A DNA stretch of 64,000 nucleotides. Origin: Talaromyces rugulosus (taxonomy: Eukaryota; Ascomycota; Eurotiomycetes; Eurotiales; Trichocomaceae). This document shows, piece after piece, positions 11,126 through 22,361 of this stretch. The stretch covers positions 6,138,001-6,202,000 of the forward strand of contig NC_049561.1 in the NCBI RefSeq assembly GCF_013368755.1, written 5' to 3'. How positions within the stretch are numbered: the stretch's first letter is position 1; each line of letters opens with the position of its first letter. The notes beneath the pieces were generated by a model. It worked only from the letters and a program-made list of their open reading frames with translations. It was not told the DNA's origin and ran no database searches. The position numbers and the translations under genes are program-made.

Positions 11126-12418
11126 ACTGCATGCACTCCGGTTCCGTGTTCACACTGCGTCGTGGTATTGGTTACTCTGGTGAAAAATAGGAAGAATGGC
11201 ATTCGTTTGCAGAATGAGCAAGATGACAACAAGGTGGTCGAGTCTGAAGTAGGAGAGAGAACATCGCTGCCAGGAAGGAAGGAGCAGCCAGCAGGCGCGA
11301 CTGCCTTTTCGGGTAATAATATACCATCATTACTAACTGGTGATGACAACAGTAAAAAGTCACTACGAAAAGACGCGAGCAATGGAGATTGAACAATGAA
11401 ATGGCATTCTGATAAGCAAAGCAAGAAACAGAAACAGCCGACCCAGATGGAGATGAAAGCTGAGGTCCGTAACTCCGAGGGCGCTCATCACAAGGCAATC
11501 AATCTATCATCCCTAGTAGCTACAAGAAAGTCTCGGCAAACAAACCCGAACAAGGCCCATGGCATTCAAATCAATGCAAAATGACGAGAGATAAATTCGC
11601 ACAAGGAGATCGACGCCATGCGTGGAGACAGGTCTGTATAAAAAACGAGGATAAAAAGGAAATTCGCAACGCAAGGAAAGGATGATTGGTGAATCTAAAG
11701 AGCGTAAGGGAGATGAAGAGAAATCTCGAGTGAGTACAGAAAGGAGAAGATAGAAAAAGACAACAGGAAAGGAAACTTGGGAATGACGGAGGGGAAATCG
11801 AGAGCAGCTTGCATGTTGTACAGTCGTCAGTCTACAAAAAGCATGATAGAACAACCTCAAAAGCACGTTCGACAGGACCGATTCATGAGAACAGAGGCTT
11901 CATGAAAGGAACAGAGAAAAAAGAACTTTTTGCAACACAGCCGACCCAACAGGGAAGGGATCGAGAATAAAACGAAAGGAAAAAAAAAAATCAATCTTGA
12001 GGCGGAAGGGAGGAGGAGGAGGGCATAAGAGTTCGTGCACCCATTAGACGCAGAGAAAGGCAAAAGGCAAGCCACTGAAGAGGAACAAAGCTAGGCCGAA
12101 AATCGCTTTACACGGACGTTGAGGACACATCCATAATCTCGAAAGATAAGAAGAGAAGAGAGACCGCTCAGAGGAAAAGCAAACGCCCGGAAAAAAGATG
12201 TTGCTCGTCAAGAGCAAGACAAGAGCCTTAGCGAAATTAAATTGGACAAGGCAAGCCGAAGGCCAGACCATGCTCATGGCGAAGAGGAATCGAGACGAGG
12301 TGAGAAAGAAAATAAACTCTTGTGCATGATTGCGGGTAAAATTTTCTTTTACTATCAAGTAGAAAAAAAAGAAAAGTGGTAAGACGCAGTCAGTCGACGT
12401 GTGTGACTTGTTTTTTTT
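11126..12418. other. Upstream region of the six-exon gene and 3' region of csx1-like gene
   Basis: About 1.3 kb between two minus-strand genes. The plus strand is strongly purine-rich from about 11,380 to 12,360 (GAAAGGA, GGAGGAGGAGG, AAAAAGAAAA), so the csx1 transcript would carry a pyrimidine-rich 3' tail of up to 1 kb. The open frames here encode low-complexity sequence only. No RNA gene is evident. Confidence 0.5.
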
Positions 12419-13753
12419 TTAGGCATCAGATGGTGGACCAACCTTCATGGGAGCGAAATTGCCGTACTGGTGAGCCGGGGGCATTCCCATGTTGGGATAG
12501 ATTGGTGGCGGGGGAGCAGGACGGTAGGGGGTCCCGGCAGGGCCGGAGTTGTTCTGGGAGCGACCCCAGCTCAAGCGAACACGAGAGTTGCCAATAGGGT
12601 ATCCCTGCATCTGGTTGATGGCCATCTCGGCAGCGTGGCGCTGGACAAACTGAACAAAGCCGCAGCCCTTGCCAGGAGGAATCTTGACGTAGGTGATTTC
12701 GCCGAAGCCCTGGAAGAAAGAGCGGAGCTCATCCTCAGTCACGTAGCCAGAAAGACCACCGACAAACACAGTGGTGTTGTTGGGGTCGGTGAACTGGTTC
12801 ATGGGCTGAGGAGCGCCATAGAAACCCATAGGAGGGCCACCCATGTTCGGCGGGTACAGACCGGCAGGACCACCGGGCATTCCCATGCCACCACCAGGAC
12901 CGACACCAGGGCCCTTGTTCTTTGGGGTAGCGGTGGAGATGCGCATGGGGCGGTTGCCACAGTAGACTCCCTGCATTTCGCTCAGAGCGCGCTGCTGGTC
13001 GTTCTCATCCGAGAAGCGGACGAAACCGTAACCACGAGACATTCCGCTGATGGGGTCGGTCATGATCTTGGCGGATTTGCACGATGGGAAGCGGCTCTGG
13101 AAGAGCGAGACCAAGACGTATTCGTTGACTTCGGGGCCCAAGTCGCCAACAAAGATGGAGTATTCGGGGCCACGGTCGTCGCGGCCACGGTCGGCCAAAC
13201 CACCACCGGTAGCCCAGTTGAGCTTGAAAGCGCGGGTGGTGTTGGGCATGGGGGTGCCGTTGAGGCTGAGGGCCTTGGCGGCAGCAGCAGGAGAAGCAAA
13301 GTCGACGAAACAGTATCCCGCATTGCTTCTACTGTCAATATTAGTTCTTACGTTAAGGGGGGAGGGGCAACGCAAAAAACGACAGACGGGGGTGCTTACC
13401 CGGAGAATTTGTCCCGGATCATCTTCACATTGACTTGCTCGCCCATCTGGAACCACAGATTGCGGATGAAGTTCTCATCAATCCAGGGCTCAAGTTCACC
13501 CATCCTATGATGAGATGTCAGTAGGTGATCTTCACTCGGAATCTCGTCTGTTGCAAACATACCAGAGAGTAGTCTTGCCATCACCACCTTGGGGGGCGAC
13601 TGGAGCGGCCGAGGGCTCACCAGGGGCCTGGCCGTTGAAAGGTGCGGGCGATGGGTCACCCTGACCGGTCATGTTGGCGTCAGTCGGGGCTGGCGCGCCA
13701 GTAGGCGCAGCCGCATCACCCTGGTTTTGAAATTCGTAATTTTGGAAAGACAT
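12419..13753 (-). CDS. csx1: Triple-RRM RNA-binding protein (Csx1/Nam8/TIA-1 type)
   Basis: Three exons: 13753-13563, 13504-13400 and 13331-12419, 402 residues. Three RRMs are clear. RRM1 is about 61-140 (LWMGELEPWIDENF ... GYCFVDF). RRM2 is about 156-236 (SIFVGDLGPEVNEY ... RGYGFVRF). RRM3 is about 285-358 (TVFVGGLSGYVTEDELRSFF ... GCGFVQF). A Pro/Gly-rich tail follows. This layout, with the WMGELEPW RNP2 strand and the Pro/Gly linker before RRM3, matches fungal Nam8/Ngr1/Csx1 proteins. These act on mRNA stability (fission-yeast Csx1) or in the U1 snRNP (yeast Nam8). Which role applies here cannot be told from sequence, so the symbol is provisional. Both introns cut RRM1, and phases (2 and 2) agree. 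The gene has long pyrimidine-rich flanks on its own strand on both sides. Confidence 0.88.
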
Positions 13754-14980
13754 TGTGGTGAGAATGAAAGTTCAAGTAGAGCACGAAAGAACACAGTCGA
13801 GGAATAACTTTGCAGGTATACGTTAGATGGCCGTCGCGACTTGGAAGCTCGTACGAATCGTGAAGAGAAAGGACAGGTTGATGAAAGATGGTGAAGATCG
13901 ACAGATAAAAGGCTGCGCAAAAGATGCTCAAAGGTATCTTACTTTCTAAAAATGCGCGGCGCACGAGGTTAGTCAAAGTTCACGATAAAATAAAAGCCAA
14001 AGCGCGACGTGGTGTCAAGATGGAGGGAAGGAAGTGCAAGAGAGGTCGCAGAAGCAGGGAAGCGTCGGGAGAAGTCGCGGTGCATCCGGTGGGCGAGCAC
14101 GTCGTAGAGGCGCAGTGAGGAGTACTGGTCCGGGGGTATCGTGCATTCGCTTGCTCAACAATACACAGTGGTACAATGTAGATGACAGAGCAGAGACACG
14201 TGTGCATCAGGTAAGGAAGTTGGGAGGTTGGCGACTTTTTTTTCTGGGGGTGGTTGCCTCCGCTTTCCGTTTCCGGCGCAGGACGCGGGCGCAAGATATG
14301 GTACAACCGCGCATCGGCTGGAGCACCCGGCTCGATCCGCGCATCATGTCTTGACTCTCGATTTTCCCAGATAGAACTGTCCCACTGCTTGTGTATAGAC
14401 TGCTCGTCCAGTTGTATGGTCGCGTTCCCTTCAGGCGATGATTTAGACGCACGTAGCCAGCCGATAGATGCCATTGTATGCTTGCAAGTCATCCCAGAGC
14501 GAGAGCGAGAGCTTCAGAGGTATTCGAGAGCGCAAATAGCGTCGGAGCCCAAACCAAGAAAAAGAATTGACGATCGAATCGGTCGAAATGGTAGCTAGGT
14601 AGATTGCATCGCGTCCGATCGTGCCAGGTTGGTGGTGGTCGAGCGCAGTGGGCGGTTGCGCAGCGTCGTGGTGGGAATGGAGGGGAAGCAGGCAGTGCAT
14701 GGCATCGATAACATCGATAGCATCGCAGCAGGGGAGGGGCGTCAAAATAAAAAAAAGAGCAAGCGACTTACAAAGTAACAGCGAAGTAAATTCTTAATCG
14801 TTGCCAAAAAAGAATAATCGCGAAGGCGTGGGAGCGCAAAGACTGGGCAAGGTGTAGGGCAAGGAGAAACCGATCGATCTGGCAAAGCTAAACACCCGCG
14901 ACACAAAGGAACACGAATCGAATGGCTATAGGAGAATAACTCTGCAGGGGAAAAAGAGAAAAAGGAAAAACTCCGTCACA

Positions 14981-15110
14981 GACACACAAGGGGAGCGCAG
15001 GAGAAACAGATGCGAGGGGAGAGAGCAAGAGCAAGAAGAGAGAGAGCGAGAAGAGAGAGGAAGAGGAAGAGGAAGAGGGAAGGAGAACAGAGGTAGGTGC
15101 AAAGCAAGCG
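14981..15110. repeat. GA-rich (purine) tract
   Basis: A run of GAGAGAGC, GAAGAGAGAGAG and GAGGAAGAGGAAGAGG units about 1.3 kb upstream of the csx1-like start. It reads as a pyrimidine tract on the csx1 strand. Confidence 0.7.
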
Positions 15111-15340
15111 ACAAGGATTTTCCCGCGAGCTTAGCGGGGGTGCGAGGAAGACTCTTGTCTCTCTCTAAGAATGACAAGAGCAGCAAACGCGAGTTGACTG
15201 GTTCGTTCGGCGGTATCCGTGCCGGATTGGCTGGCGGCCAGAGGGCGACCCACCCGCTCCCTGTATCATTGTATTTGAGATGTATGCCGCTTACTAGCCC
15301 ATACGCGTATGTTTTTTGCGCTGCTTTGAGGCAACGTAAT

Positions 15341-15364
15341 TTATTTATTATTATTATTATTATT
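15341..15364. repeat. TTA trinucleotide microsatellite
   Basis: About seven TTA/TTAT units in intergenic DNA. Confidence 0.8.
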
Positions 15365-16342
15365 TGTTCTATTTCTTCCGCGTCATATTGAATAATCCTG
15401 TCTTGATTATCATTATCATTACATCTCCGAGCATCGACTTTGGGCAGCAGTGGAGTCGCTGGAGCCGACTAGTGAGCTAGTCCCTTAGCTAATCGCTTTT
15501 ATTAACCTGGTTTCAGCTATGTTGTGCATTGCTCAGTGTTGCTTTTAGTTTCAAGTTACGTATTCAATCGTGTCTTGAAGAGCGGCAGCCGGCAATTATT
15601 ACTTAGCAAAAATCAATCAAATACCACCGCCGTCCCGACAGACTGGCACTGACTATACCTGGAATTACAAACCTTACACATCTTTACCATATTGAATAAA
15701 TGACTGGTCAGACAGGCTCCATGCAGGTTGCCCTGAACAAGGGGGTCAGAGGCTATCCTGACGCGCTGTGATGTAACAATCTGCAAGGATCAGGGGCATA
15801 CAGACTGCGGATAGTAGCATATCCCAACATTCAAGATTAATGAATTTATAATGTGTTCGGCCACTTCAACAGTTATTTTGGATGCATATAGAAGTGACCT
15901 CATAAAAACCAATCCGTTTTGTGGCACTAAGGAAAAGATCGAGATCTGCCGCGAGCAGCAGAGCTCACCAGACTTGCTACATGATGAACTGCTGCTGCTG
16001 CTGCAAGGACCGACTTCCTGAAGACACCGTTTTATGTGTGTGATGCATCTCTTTTCTCTTTGTTTCAGCGCGGATAACAATACCATGACGATACGAGACT
16101 ACCACAAAAATGGAAAAAGCTGTAATCTATTTTTTCAAGCCCCATCGATGCCCCACTCGGACCAGTAAGAGCGCCGATTTAAGTGGAGAGTGGCTGAGGA
16201 CTGTGTCCGTGCGCCTGCGATTGGCTGTGATATCATCAGACATCTATCACTTAGTATGTATACTGACTAGCATCGGTAGATGTAGGAATTGTATCAATTG
16301 ATATATCAAGATCAAATAACAAGGATACCATGATACCGCCCA

Positions 16343-17212
16343 CTAAACAACCAGCTCTGCGCCCTGGCCCAGCTCGTCTCCCAGATACTGTATCGTCTTT
16401 TCATATATCCTCGCCGTCTCCATCTCCCACAGCCCAGTCGGCTCGCCAAACCCATCAATATCCATATCATCATCATTTTCGTCGTCTTCCTCCTCCTCGT
16501 CATATTCTTCCTCACCTTCCCTCGCCTCCACAGCCGCAACCCGACACGCCTCTGCAATACTCTTAATCCTCACCTTCTCCGTCATACTCACCACATTCCT
16601 CTTCGACTCAAACCCGCTCAACGGCAACCCGGACTCGGCATCTTCGCCGGTCAGAAGACTGACAAACACCGAATCGAGTTTGCGTAGTAGACGGAATGTC
16701 GATTTGGGTGCAAATGGGTAGTCGGGCAGGTATGTGTTGACCAAGCCCGCCACGGAGATTAGATATGGGATTTGCAGTGGTGCTTTTACCAGTTAGTTTT
16801 TTTGGTTTCTTCCAAAAAATAAATAGAAGATGAAAAATAAATAAAAAAAAGGAGAAGAGCAGCACTGACGCGTCCCGCTAACCCACACAACATCAATCAC
16901 ACGCTCGATATCGCGTACCACCTCTCCGAACCCTTCATACCCACTAACATCACCGTCACCACCACCGCCGCCGTCAGCAGTACTCTCATCCGTATGCTCG
17001 TCAATATTCCTGCTAAACTTTTTCGCATGCCGCCGATTAATGCGCAGCATTTGCCCGTCAACGTGGTTGATCAGTGCCGTCTCTTTCATTGACCCCGGTT
17101 TGAGGGGGTGTGTGCGCTGACGCGGGAGGCGCGACGGGGTGATGGTGGATGCATTTGTTGCGATAGAAGGGGATGGTGAGGGGGCGACGTGGAGGAAGCC
17201 TCCTGCTGACAT
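16343..17212 (-). CDS. Conserved acidic fungal protein of unknown function
   Basis: Two exons: 17212-16870 and 16782-16343, 260 residues. The intron (87 nt, T-rich with a CTAAC site) joins VVWVSGT to PPLQIPYLISVAGLVNTYL in phase 1. The N-terminus MSAGGFLHVAPSPSP is low complexity. A helical central block (SLVNHVDG-type helix, VRDIERVIDVVW, LPDYPFAPKSTFRLLRKLD) appears globular. It is followed by TEKVRIKSIAEACR and a highly acidic stretch (EGEEEYDEEEEDDENDDD). I do not recognise the family. The acidic tail with a basic KFSRN region would fit a nuclear assembly factor, but that is only a guess. It lies tandem with rrp7 on the same strand. Confidence 0.75.
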
Positions 17213-17778
17213 TTTTATCTTCTGTCTGATTGTATAGTCGCTGGTGATGTTTTTTTTATTTCGTGGTGCATCAGGTCGGTCAATGACATCAATTGATATT
17301 GATAATTAATAGCCGGCGGGGTCGCGTAAAGTTGCCGCTCAGCAATATACTACGATAGCACGATTGATAAATATATGCACTCAAGCCTCATTATTCCTAT
17401 TCTATCATATATACTTTTCCTATCCTGATAACACTAAACAACATTAGCTGCATCCCATAAAAAACCCCAAATATAACCAGATCAAACGCAGTACATCAGA
17501 AAAGTGAGAAGATTATTGGTAAAGCTGGTTTTTGCAGGCACGGTACAAACACTCTGGGAATGGAATCCCCGAGGTCTATGCTACTATGGCCCCAGCGGAC
17601 TCATCATAGAGAAAGAAGAGAAACAAGCGAGTAGTGACGATAAATCCACTTACCAGTTAACCAAACGCCTCCAAAGACAACGCCGACAATGCGAAGGAAC
17701 AATGTAGAAAGAAAACCACACCCCCGAAAGAAAATCAGACTCCCTCGGGCTATAAGAAAATCAGTAAAAAAAAGTTCT
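17213..17778. promoter_or_regulatory. Upstream region of the acidic protein gene and rrp7 3' region
   Basis: 566 bases, AT-rich, between two minus-strand genes. No motif or coding sequence is evident. Confidence 0.45.
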
Positions 17779-18765
17779 CTAATCAGTAGAGAGAAAACCC
17801 ACCAAAATCCCACCCTTCCGTCGTTTCAACTCTGCAATCTTCCTCTTATCTTCATCAAACTTCTTAAGTAACTCATGCTGCCTCTCCTTGCGTTTCTCTC
17901 GCATCTGGAATCGATAGAAATCGCCCAGTCCTTCCTCGCGCTTTTTCTGTTTTTCGACTAGCTCGCGCACTTCGTCGTCTCGCGCCATATCCGTTAGCTT
18001 GGGTCCCCTCGTCACCGTGATAAACCCATCTTCGTCGGGCTCTTGCTGCTTGCGTGCCGCTTCGAGTGCTCGCCTTTCCTCAGCCTGGGTGAATGTTTCC
18101 ATATACCCGTTGACTATCGACAGCAGCTCGTCGGCTGGCGGGAAGCCGAGTTTGATATGCTTTTTATAGCGAGCCGGACCCAGCGCGGATATGCGGTGTT
18201 CCTCAATTCCTTCACCCCAAACGATTGTGTGTTTGTTTGATTTCCCTGCTTTCCGTGCTGCTTTCAGACTCGCCTCCATCGCCGGTTTGTCGACAAACGT
18301 GACAACCGCATGCGAGCCGCTCGCGTGTAATTCTCGATCCCATGTTGACGGAAACTCAAACGCGCCCAGCCGGTCCTCCAACTCATTGGCTGTCACTGTA
18401 TGCCTCTTGCGTTTTTTTCTATTTTTGCTCTGATCCGTCTCCGTCGTCGTCTTTTTCGGCTGTTGTTGTTGCTGTCTTGACCCCCCAAACACCCCCTCAA
18501 ACTGCACCTTCTCAACGCGGCCCGCAGACAACTGACTCGTAAACAAATGCCGCAGATGTGTTTCCGTCGTGTCTATGGGGATATTGACCAGAAACAGCGA
18601 GCGCGCGGCATCTGGGTCTGGAATGCGCGGCTCATGAGGGCGCACGTATAGGTAATGCGTGACGGGGTCGGGCAGTGCAGGTGCGGTCGGGAGTTGGATT
18701 GGCAGGACTGTGTAGCCTGATATTTCCGTGACGGATTTCTCTTTTTTGCTCTCCTTTTTAGGCAT
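17779..18765 (-). CDS. rrp7: Ribosomal RNA-processing protein Rrp7
   Basis: A single-exon reading of 328 residues. Rrp7 is a nucleolar factor of the UtpC/CK2 module in 40S pre-ribosome assembly. The N-terminal region contains ISGYTVLPIQLP and HYLYVRPHEPR, then an RRM-like fold (ARSLFLVNIPIDTTETHLRHLF). Next come a poly-Q/basic insert (RQQQQQPKK, NRKKRKRH) and the family C-terminal helix (EEGLGDFYRFQMREKRKE, LLKKFDEDKRKIAELKRRK). Family members usually end shortly after this in a basic RRKGRF-type motif. Here the frame runs on into GGILVGFLSTD, so the last residues may instead be encoded through a 3' intron I could not place. The start MPKKESKKEKS is the first ATG. Confidence 0.85.
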   Translation of the reverse strand: MPKKESKKEKSVTEISGYTVLPIQLPTAPALPDPVTHYLYVRPHEPRIPDPDAARSLFLVNIPIDTTETHLRHLFTSQLSAGRVEKVQFEGVFGGSRQQQQQPKKTTTETDQSKNRKKRKRHTVTANELEDRLGAFEFPSTWDRELHASGSHAVVTFVDKPAMEASLKAARKAGKSNKHTIVWGEGIEEHRISALGPARYKKHIKLGFPPADELLSIVNGYMETFTQAEERRALEAARKQQEPDEDGFITVTRGPKLTDMARDDEVRELVEKQKKREEGLGDFYRFQMREKRKERQHELLKKFDEDKRKIAELKRRKGGILVGFLSTD

Positions 18766-19046
18766 CGTAGCGATTGGGGTATTGTGATTGTGGTTGTGTG
18801 TCGAGTTTTTTTCTCTTTTGGTTCCGTGACGGAGGACAGGCTTGAAAAATAATTTGAGCGGAGCTTATCGTCTAGGGAAGGTTTACGCGAGGCCGCTGCG
18901 GCAACATCATTGGCTGTTGTATCTAGATGGAATGACACTTTGATCTTGATTGAATTCTTAAATATATAGCATGTAACAATGCATATCACATTCGTAGATC
19001 ACGTAAATCTCTTACTTGGAAACAGAAATGGTGAAATTAAAATGTC

Positions 19047-20468
19047 TCATGCTTTATCCGGATCGTTGATGCCCCCGTTGGTAATGATGTACGTCGCTTC
19101 ACGCTCAGGACAATCTATCAAACTCGAATTAGTTTAAATCGTACATAACTCAGAAGCCAACGAACCGGGAGAGTCTTGAATTTTCGCCACACGCTCGTCA
19201 CCGCGTCCCTTTCGGAGAAGGACACGAGTAGTCGAGGCGTGCGCAAGAACATGTCCTCCCACAGGCTTGCGGCCGTCAGCGCCTGCGAAGAGAGCGCTCG
19301 CTCCAGGGTCACTTTGCACTTGATTTGTCTACCAAATTAGTCAATGGGCAATCACTATGAGGTGGTCGAGGCATACCATCAATACGCAGACGTTGAACTC
19401 TACGCAATACAAACCGTCAGCTCTCGTACAATCCATCCAAACGCAAAGAACGAGAACATTCCTACCTTCAGCCATATGTGCTAGTCTGATGAGAAACTGA
19501 TTGAGCTTCTGCTGACGTTCGGCGAGCTCGCCACGGCCGCAAAAGTCGACACGGAAGCAATTCATGATGCTGTCGATGATCAAAAGCCTGTAATCACCGC
19601 CGACAAACTCCTTTGAAAGAGTGTTTAGCAATTCCAGCTGGTGTTCGCTGTTCAGTGCACGAGCATAGGCAACGTTCTCCTGCGCAGAGTCCGGGTCAAC
19701 GCCAAAGCGCTCGGCGATTTGGGCTATACGCTCAGGTCTGAACGTTCCTTCGGTATCAATGTAGGCAACTTTACCCTCGCCACCGCCCATTTCTTTGGGC
19801 AGTTGAGCAATGACCGACATGGTATGCGACAGCTGTGTCTTTCCGCAGCGAAACTCTCCATATACTTCGCTTATGCTCATGCTCTGGAATCCGCTGGTTG
19901 CATGTGAGAACGGGAACCTTGGCAGGAAACAACGAGACTCACCCTCCAAGTATGGCATCAAACTGCTTACTGCCGGTTGAAATCTTGAACACCTTTTTGC
20001 GTTGGTGGCATAGTTCCATTGCTGTCATGAATCCGTTCGCAGTGGGCTGTAATTGTTAGTCATGCTCACTTGTAGCTAAGAGGCTGGTGTCCTACAAGGC
20101 ATTTTTGAACAGCCTCTTTCACTTTCTCGACCTTGATCTCACTGAAGCCCTTGATCTTCAATAGGGACCTGCGGGTGGCTCCATGAACAGACTACAGGAC
20201 GATCAGCGCGCGAGAAGGACGTAGTACGGACAAACGCACTGCAACCGTGTAGAAGCCATTGGCCTTGAGTTTGGTTATATCGGCGACTCCGATGCCTATT
20301 CCTGTCAGCAGGCGTACAGTCACATCTAAGTCTCAGGATGCAATACCATGGGCTTGGATGTTGTCAATGTCGACAATAAAGTCCTGCGCCGATTAGACAT
20401 GATCTTGGATGCTAAGAACGGGCTCTTACATCTTCGTCGAACTCATCGCTCGCTGCAGAGGCAGGCAT
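19047..20468 (-). CDS. dmc1: Meiotic recombinase Dmc1 (RecA/Rad51 family)
   Basis: Nine exons: 20468-20430, 20383-20347, 20295-20240, 20191-20096, 20046-19943, 19893-19466, 19399-19377, 19328-19166 and 19114-19047, 337 residues with consistent phases. Dmc1 forms filaments on ssDNA and carries out inter-homologue strand exchange in meiosis. The N-terminal helix-hairpin-helix domain includes [20 protein letters not shown] and the [17 protein letters not shown] segment. Walker [10 protein letters not shown] is at 123-131 and Walker B LLIID at 214-218. Loop motifs [14 protein letters not shown] and [18 protein letters not shown] are present. The C-terminus [11 protein letters not shown] and the EFNVCVL strand are Dmc1-like, and the N-terminus is shorter than in Rad51. 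All catalytic motifs are intact, so the organism probably retains meiosis. Confidence 0.95.
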
Positions 20469-21197
20469 GATGGTGGCTTTTCTTCTTGGTTCAACAGAGA
20501 GAGGAGAAACAAAGAAGCACGACGGAGATTACGAGGAAGAGGAGAAGGTGCAAGAGGGAAGCTGCACAGGGACCGCTCCTTCCCTACGAAGAAGACCCTA
20601 CAAATCACGTGGCACCTGGGAATCAAACTGTCAATTCTCGTCAAAAAAACTAAACTTCTTTCTGGTCAAACAAAAACCAGACCAGAACACAAGCGAGGGT
20701 ACTTCCACATCATCCACACCCCATCCTCAAAGACTCCCACTCCGCAGTCAGTTCACACAAAACTCGTTCCGACTTGACAAATCCTCATCCACCACACTCC
20801 ATTACTCAACGCGTCCTCAAATCTTGCCGGTTGCAGCTTCGGTGACTTTGCTTCGTTCCAACCAGATACAATTCATAACAATAGACGTCGATCATGAGAT
20901 GACATCAGGGCGTGAGCCAAAGGCGTAAGTAAAGATCCAATAACCCATGCTGGATCCTGGGACTTTTCATTTTTCGTATTAATAAAGAAACTTTTCGGTG
21001 GTCGTCGAAGACATTAAAAAAAGGGTCGAGGCCAGAGATCTTCTGACTGAAGATATCAGAAGAGGCACGACATGGTATTGATGAGGGAAAAAACGGAATC
21101 GTGATTTTGAAAGGTTAATGATTGGCCGAGCCCGGCAAACCTAATACAAAAGGAAGAATGGGATGAGTTGATTTCGAAAAAGGATGTCGGTTTGCCC
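20469..21197. promoter_or_regulatory. dmc1 upstream region and 3' region of the CCHC gene
   Basis: 729 bases between two minus-strand genes. The part near 20,470-20,900 should contain the dmc1 promoter; no recognised meiosis-specific element was identified by eye. The frame on the plus strand here is Ser/Thr-rich and not gene-like. Confidence 0.45.
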
Positions 21198-22361
21198 CTA
21201 AGCCACAGCAGTGGTAGGAGCAGCCACTGGAGCAGCAGCAGCAGAAGAAGCATCGGCCGAACCTTCAACAGCCACAGCTGGAGCAGCAGTCGAAGTCGTC
21301 GCCGGCGCAGGAGTACTAGTGGCAGCCGCAACAGGGGCAGCAGCGGCAGCAGCGGTGTTATCGTTAGCAGCTGCAGCAGCAACAGCGTTGCTCTCGTTGG
21401 TTGGGCAGTCACGAGAGATGTGACCGGCCTGGGAGCATTTGTAGCAGACCTTGCCAGCAGAGCTGAGCGGTCCTCCGTTGGGAGCAGTGCACTCGCGGGA
21501 AATGTGACCCTGAGGAACAGTACGTCAGAAACATTTTTTCTTTCTCTATCCAGTCCAAAATCAGTTACTCACTAGTTTACCGCAGGCGTAGCACTTCATG
21601 GCCTGAGCCTGGCAGTCGCGAGCAAAGTGGTTTGGTCCGCCACACTTGTAGCAGGTGGCAGCACGAGGATATCCTCCGAAACCACCACGGAAAGATCCGC
21701 CAAAGTTTCCACGGGAAGCATGGCCACCGCGGCCAGCACCAGGGCCAGCAGCAGGGCCGGGACCAGGGGCAGGAGCAGGAGCAGCACCCTGGGCGTTTGG
21801 GGTTGGGCAGTTGCGCTGTTCGAAGTTAGTGAACTGTTAGTTCGCTTTCTAAAACAAAGATTCACTGGGAACTTACAGCCAAGTGGCCAGGCTGGCCACA
21901 GCTATAGCACCGGCCGTTGGAAGAGCCGCCGTTCAAACGCAGGGTTGGGCAGTCAGCCTGAACGTGGCCCAGTCCCTGGCAGTGGTAGCACTGCTTAGCT
22001 AGAAGAGACTGTCAGAAGTGCTCTGTTCCAAGAGAGAGAGTCGACTCACTCTCAGTAGTGCGTGGTCGTGGACAAGCATTCGATTCATGTCCTGCATTAG
22101 CATCCATTAGCCACAAATACCGGTAACGCATCAGGTGATGTATATACCAGGTTCCTTGCCTAGAAACGGCCATTAGCAATGAACATGTGATAACTTTCTG
22201 ACAGATAAACATACAGTTATAGCAAAGTCGCTCCGAAGATGAGCAAACCTCTACCTCTCGAGTCAGCTCCGATGCATGTATGCAACAACAGGTAGGCTCA
22301 ACCAACCGGCATAATGACCGATATTGCCACACTTGTAGCAGGCACGACGAGACAACAACAT
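21198..22361 (-). CDS. gis2: Seven-knuckle CCHC zinc-finger nucleic-acid-binding protein (Gis2/Byr3/CNBP type) with Ala-rich tail
   Basis: Seven exons: 22361-22307, 22250-22215, 22159-22148, 22091-22050, 21998-21877, 21815-21573 and 21509-21198, 273 residues. Seven CX2CX4HX4C knuckles are complete: CYKCGNIGHYAEVC, CYNCKEPGHESNAC, CYHCQGLGHVQADC, CYSCGQPGHLARNC, CYKCGGPNHFARDC, CYACGKLGHISREC and CYKCSQAGHISRDC. Exon 3 is only 12 nt and supplies CKEPG inside knuckle two. Without it the second cysteine is lost, which supports its use. An RG/GGF-rich linker separates knuckles four and five. The family binds G-rich RNA/ssDNA and promotes translation. Unusual here is a roughly 75-residue Ala/Thr/Pro-rich C-terminal tail after the last knuckle; the short fungal homologues I know end soon after it. 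Confidence 0.93.

Larger units (their letters stand above)
13754..16342. promoter_or_regulatory. Long upstream/leader region of csx1 gene and intergenic DNA
   Basis: About 2.6 kb with no supported gene. The csx1 promoter and a long 5' leader are expected in the left part. At about 14,980-15,110 the plus strand is an almost pure GA tract (TC on the csx1 strand), a common feature of fungal promoters. A TTA trinucleotide run is at about 15341-15364. The rightmost few hundred bases belong to the 3' region of the gene ending at 16343. Frames such as 13980-14492 and 15790-16086 lack family features or plausible splice context. Confidence 0.5.

Noticed and set aside
13980..14492. 170-codon open frame on the minus strand upstream of csx1
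   Set aside because: Composition is mixed with no domain pattern, it lies in the expected csx1 promoter/leader, and there is no start or splice context to support a gene.
15790..16086. 98-codon frame on the minus strand with a Ser run
   Set aside because: The Ser run comes from a short CTG/GCA repeat; no hydrophobic or domain pattern and no supporting context.
20467..20928. 153-codon plus-strand frame opposite the dmc1 promoter
   Set aside because: It overlaps the dmc1 start on the other strand and is Ser/Thr/Arg-rich without any domain.
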